From Gaiellales bacterium (lineage in GTDB: Bacteria > Actinomycetota > Thermoleophilia > Gaiellales > JAICJC01), in contig DASWRM010000065.1 in NCBI GenBank assembly GCA_036403155.1, positions 1 to 53,184 of the forward strand: a stretch of 53,184 nucleotides of DNA. Direction: 5' to 3'. The notes under the pieces are model-generated. The model was given only the letters and a program-made list of their open reading frames with translations, made no database searches and was not told where the DNA came from. The translations under genes and the position numbers were made by a program. Positions within the stretch are counted from its first letter, which is position 1. Each line of letters starts with the position of its first letter. Below are positions 52,971-53,184 of this stretch, one piece after another.

Positions 52971-53184
52971 ATGACCCACGAGCAGCGACTGCGTGCGATC
53001 GTGCACGCCCAGACCGAGATTGCAGCGGCGCGGCTCGAGCCCGATGTGGTCATGGCCGTCCTCGCCGAGCGCGCTCGCGAGGTCACGGGCGCCGAGGGGG
53101 TCATGGTCGAGCTGGTCGACGGCGACGGCACGGTCTGCGCGCATGCGGTGGGAACCGCGGCGCCCTTCGTGGGTACGGGCTTCC
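52971..53184 (+). CDS. GAF-domain protein, 3' end outside window
   Basis: Only the first 71 residues are seen: a helix (LRAIVHAQTEIAAARLEP) followed by the start of a GAF domain (MAVLAERAREVTGAEGVMVE, LVDGDGTVCAHAVGTAAP). Such N-termini are common in sensor kinases, phosphatases and diguanylate cyclases of this group; the output domain is not visible. The preceding gap of 46 bp has no clear -10. Confidence 0.75.
   Translation, partial: MTHEQRLRAIVHAQTEIAAARLEPDVVMAVLAERAREVTGAEGVMVELVDGDGTVCAHAVGTAAPFVGTGF

Overview
The window is a very GC-rich, almost fully coding stretch of housekeeping chromosome. It is most likely from an actinomycete-type bacterium (Actinomycetota). The deep-branching class Thermoleophilia is my best guess, from the gene order, the SepIVA-like/DUF177/rpmF/plsX/acpP/rnc/smc run, zinc-type L28 and L32, and the many starts with no Shine-Dalgarno site but a TANNNT box 6-10 nt upstream. 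The class is an inference from memory of related gene orders. I see no phage, insertion sequence, CRISPR array or recognised defence system.

Layout. 1-5.8 kb: tyrA (cut by the window edge), aroA, a Cmk-PlsC fusion, der and gpsA, tightly overlapping. 6.1-12.5 kb: metK, priA, a cysteine hydrolase, def, fmt and rsmB. 12.6-15.6 kb: a membrane PAS/GGDEF/EAL protein on the minus strand. 15.7-19.9 kb: rpe and a complete riboflavin set (ribD, ribE, ribBA, ribH), followed by a 98-bp-period tandem repeat. 20.2-26.5 kb: a ring-cleaving dioxygenase-like protein and rpmB (minus), then asp23, a FakA-FakB (DAK2-DegV) fusion and recG. 26.6-35.9 kb: a GNAT gene (minus), a TPR-like protein, rsmD, coaD, a SepIVA-like protein, DUF177, rpmF, plsX, acpP, rnc, smc and a second GNAT. 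35.9-45.6 kb: an LDH2-type dehydrogenase (minus), ftsY, ffh, rpsP, khpA, rimM, trmD, rplS, lepB, rnhB, yraN, comM and dprA. 45.6-53.2 kb, less conserved: HAD, ureohydrolase, NTF2-like, STAS, a SpoIIE phosphatase, tRNA-Trp, a GT-C glycosyltransferase, small unknown proteins, an ECF sigma factor with a membrane partner, and the start of a GAF protein.

How the genes fit together. Phospholipid initiation is spread over several operons here: gpsA (glycerol-3-phosphate), acpP and plsX (acyl-phosphate), the FakA-FakB fusion (acyl-phosphate from free fatty acid) and PlsC in the Cmk fusion; plsY is not in the window. Secretion (ftsY, ffh, lepB), ribosome and tRNA maturation (rsmB, rsmD, rimM, trmD, khpA, def, fmt, der, rnc) and DNA maintenance (priA, recG, smc, rnhB, dprA, comM) fill most of the rest.

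The points most worth a second look are a 44-bp intergenic repeat present twice in opposite orientation between convergent genes (43 of 44 bases identical), the 98-bp tandem array after ribH, the FakA-FakB fusion, two genes that seem to need CTG start codons (priA, rnc), and compact divergent promoters with overlapping -10 boxes. No single locus looks like a clearly new multi-gene system.
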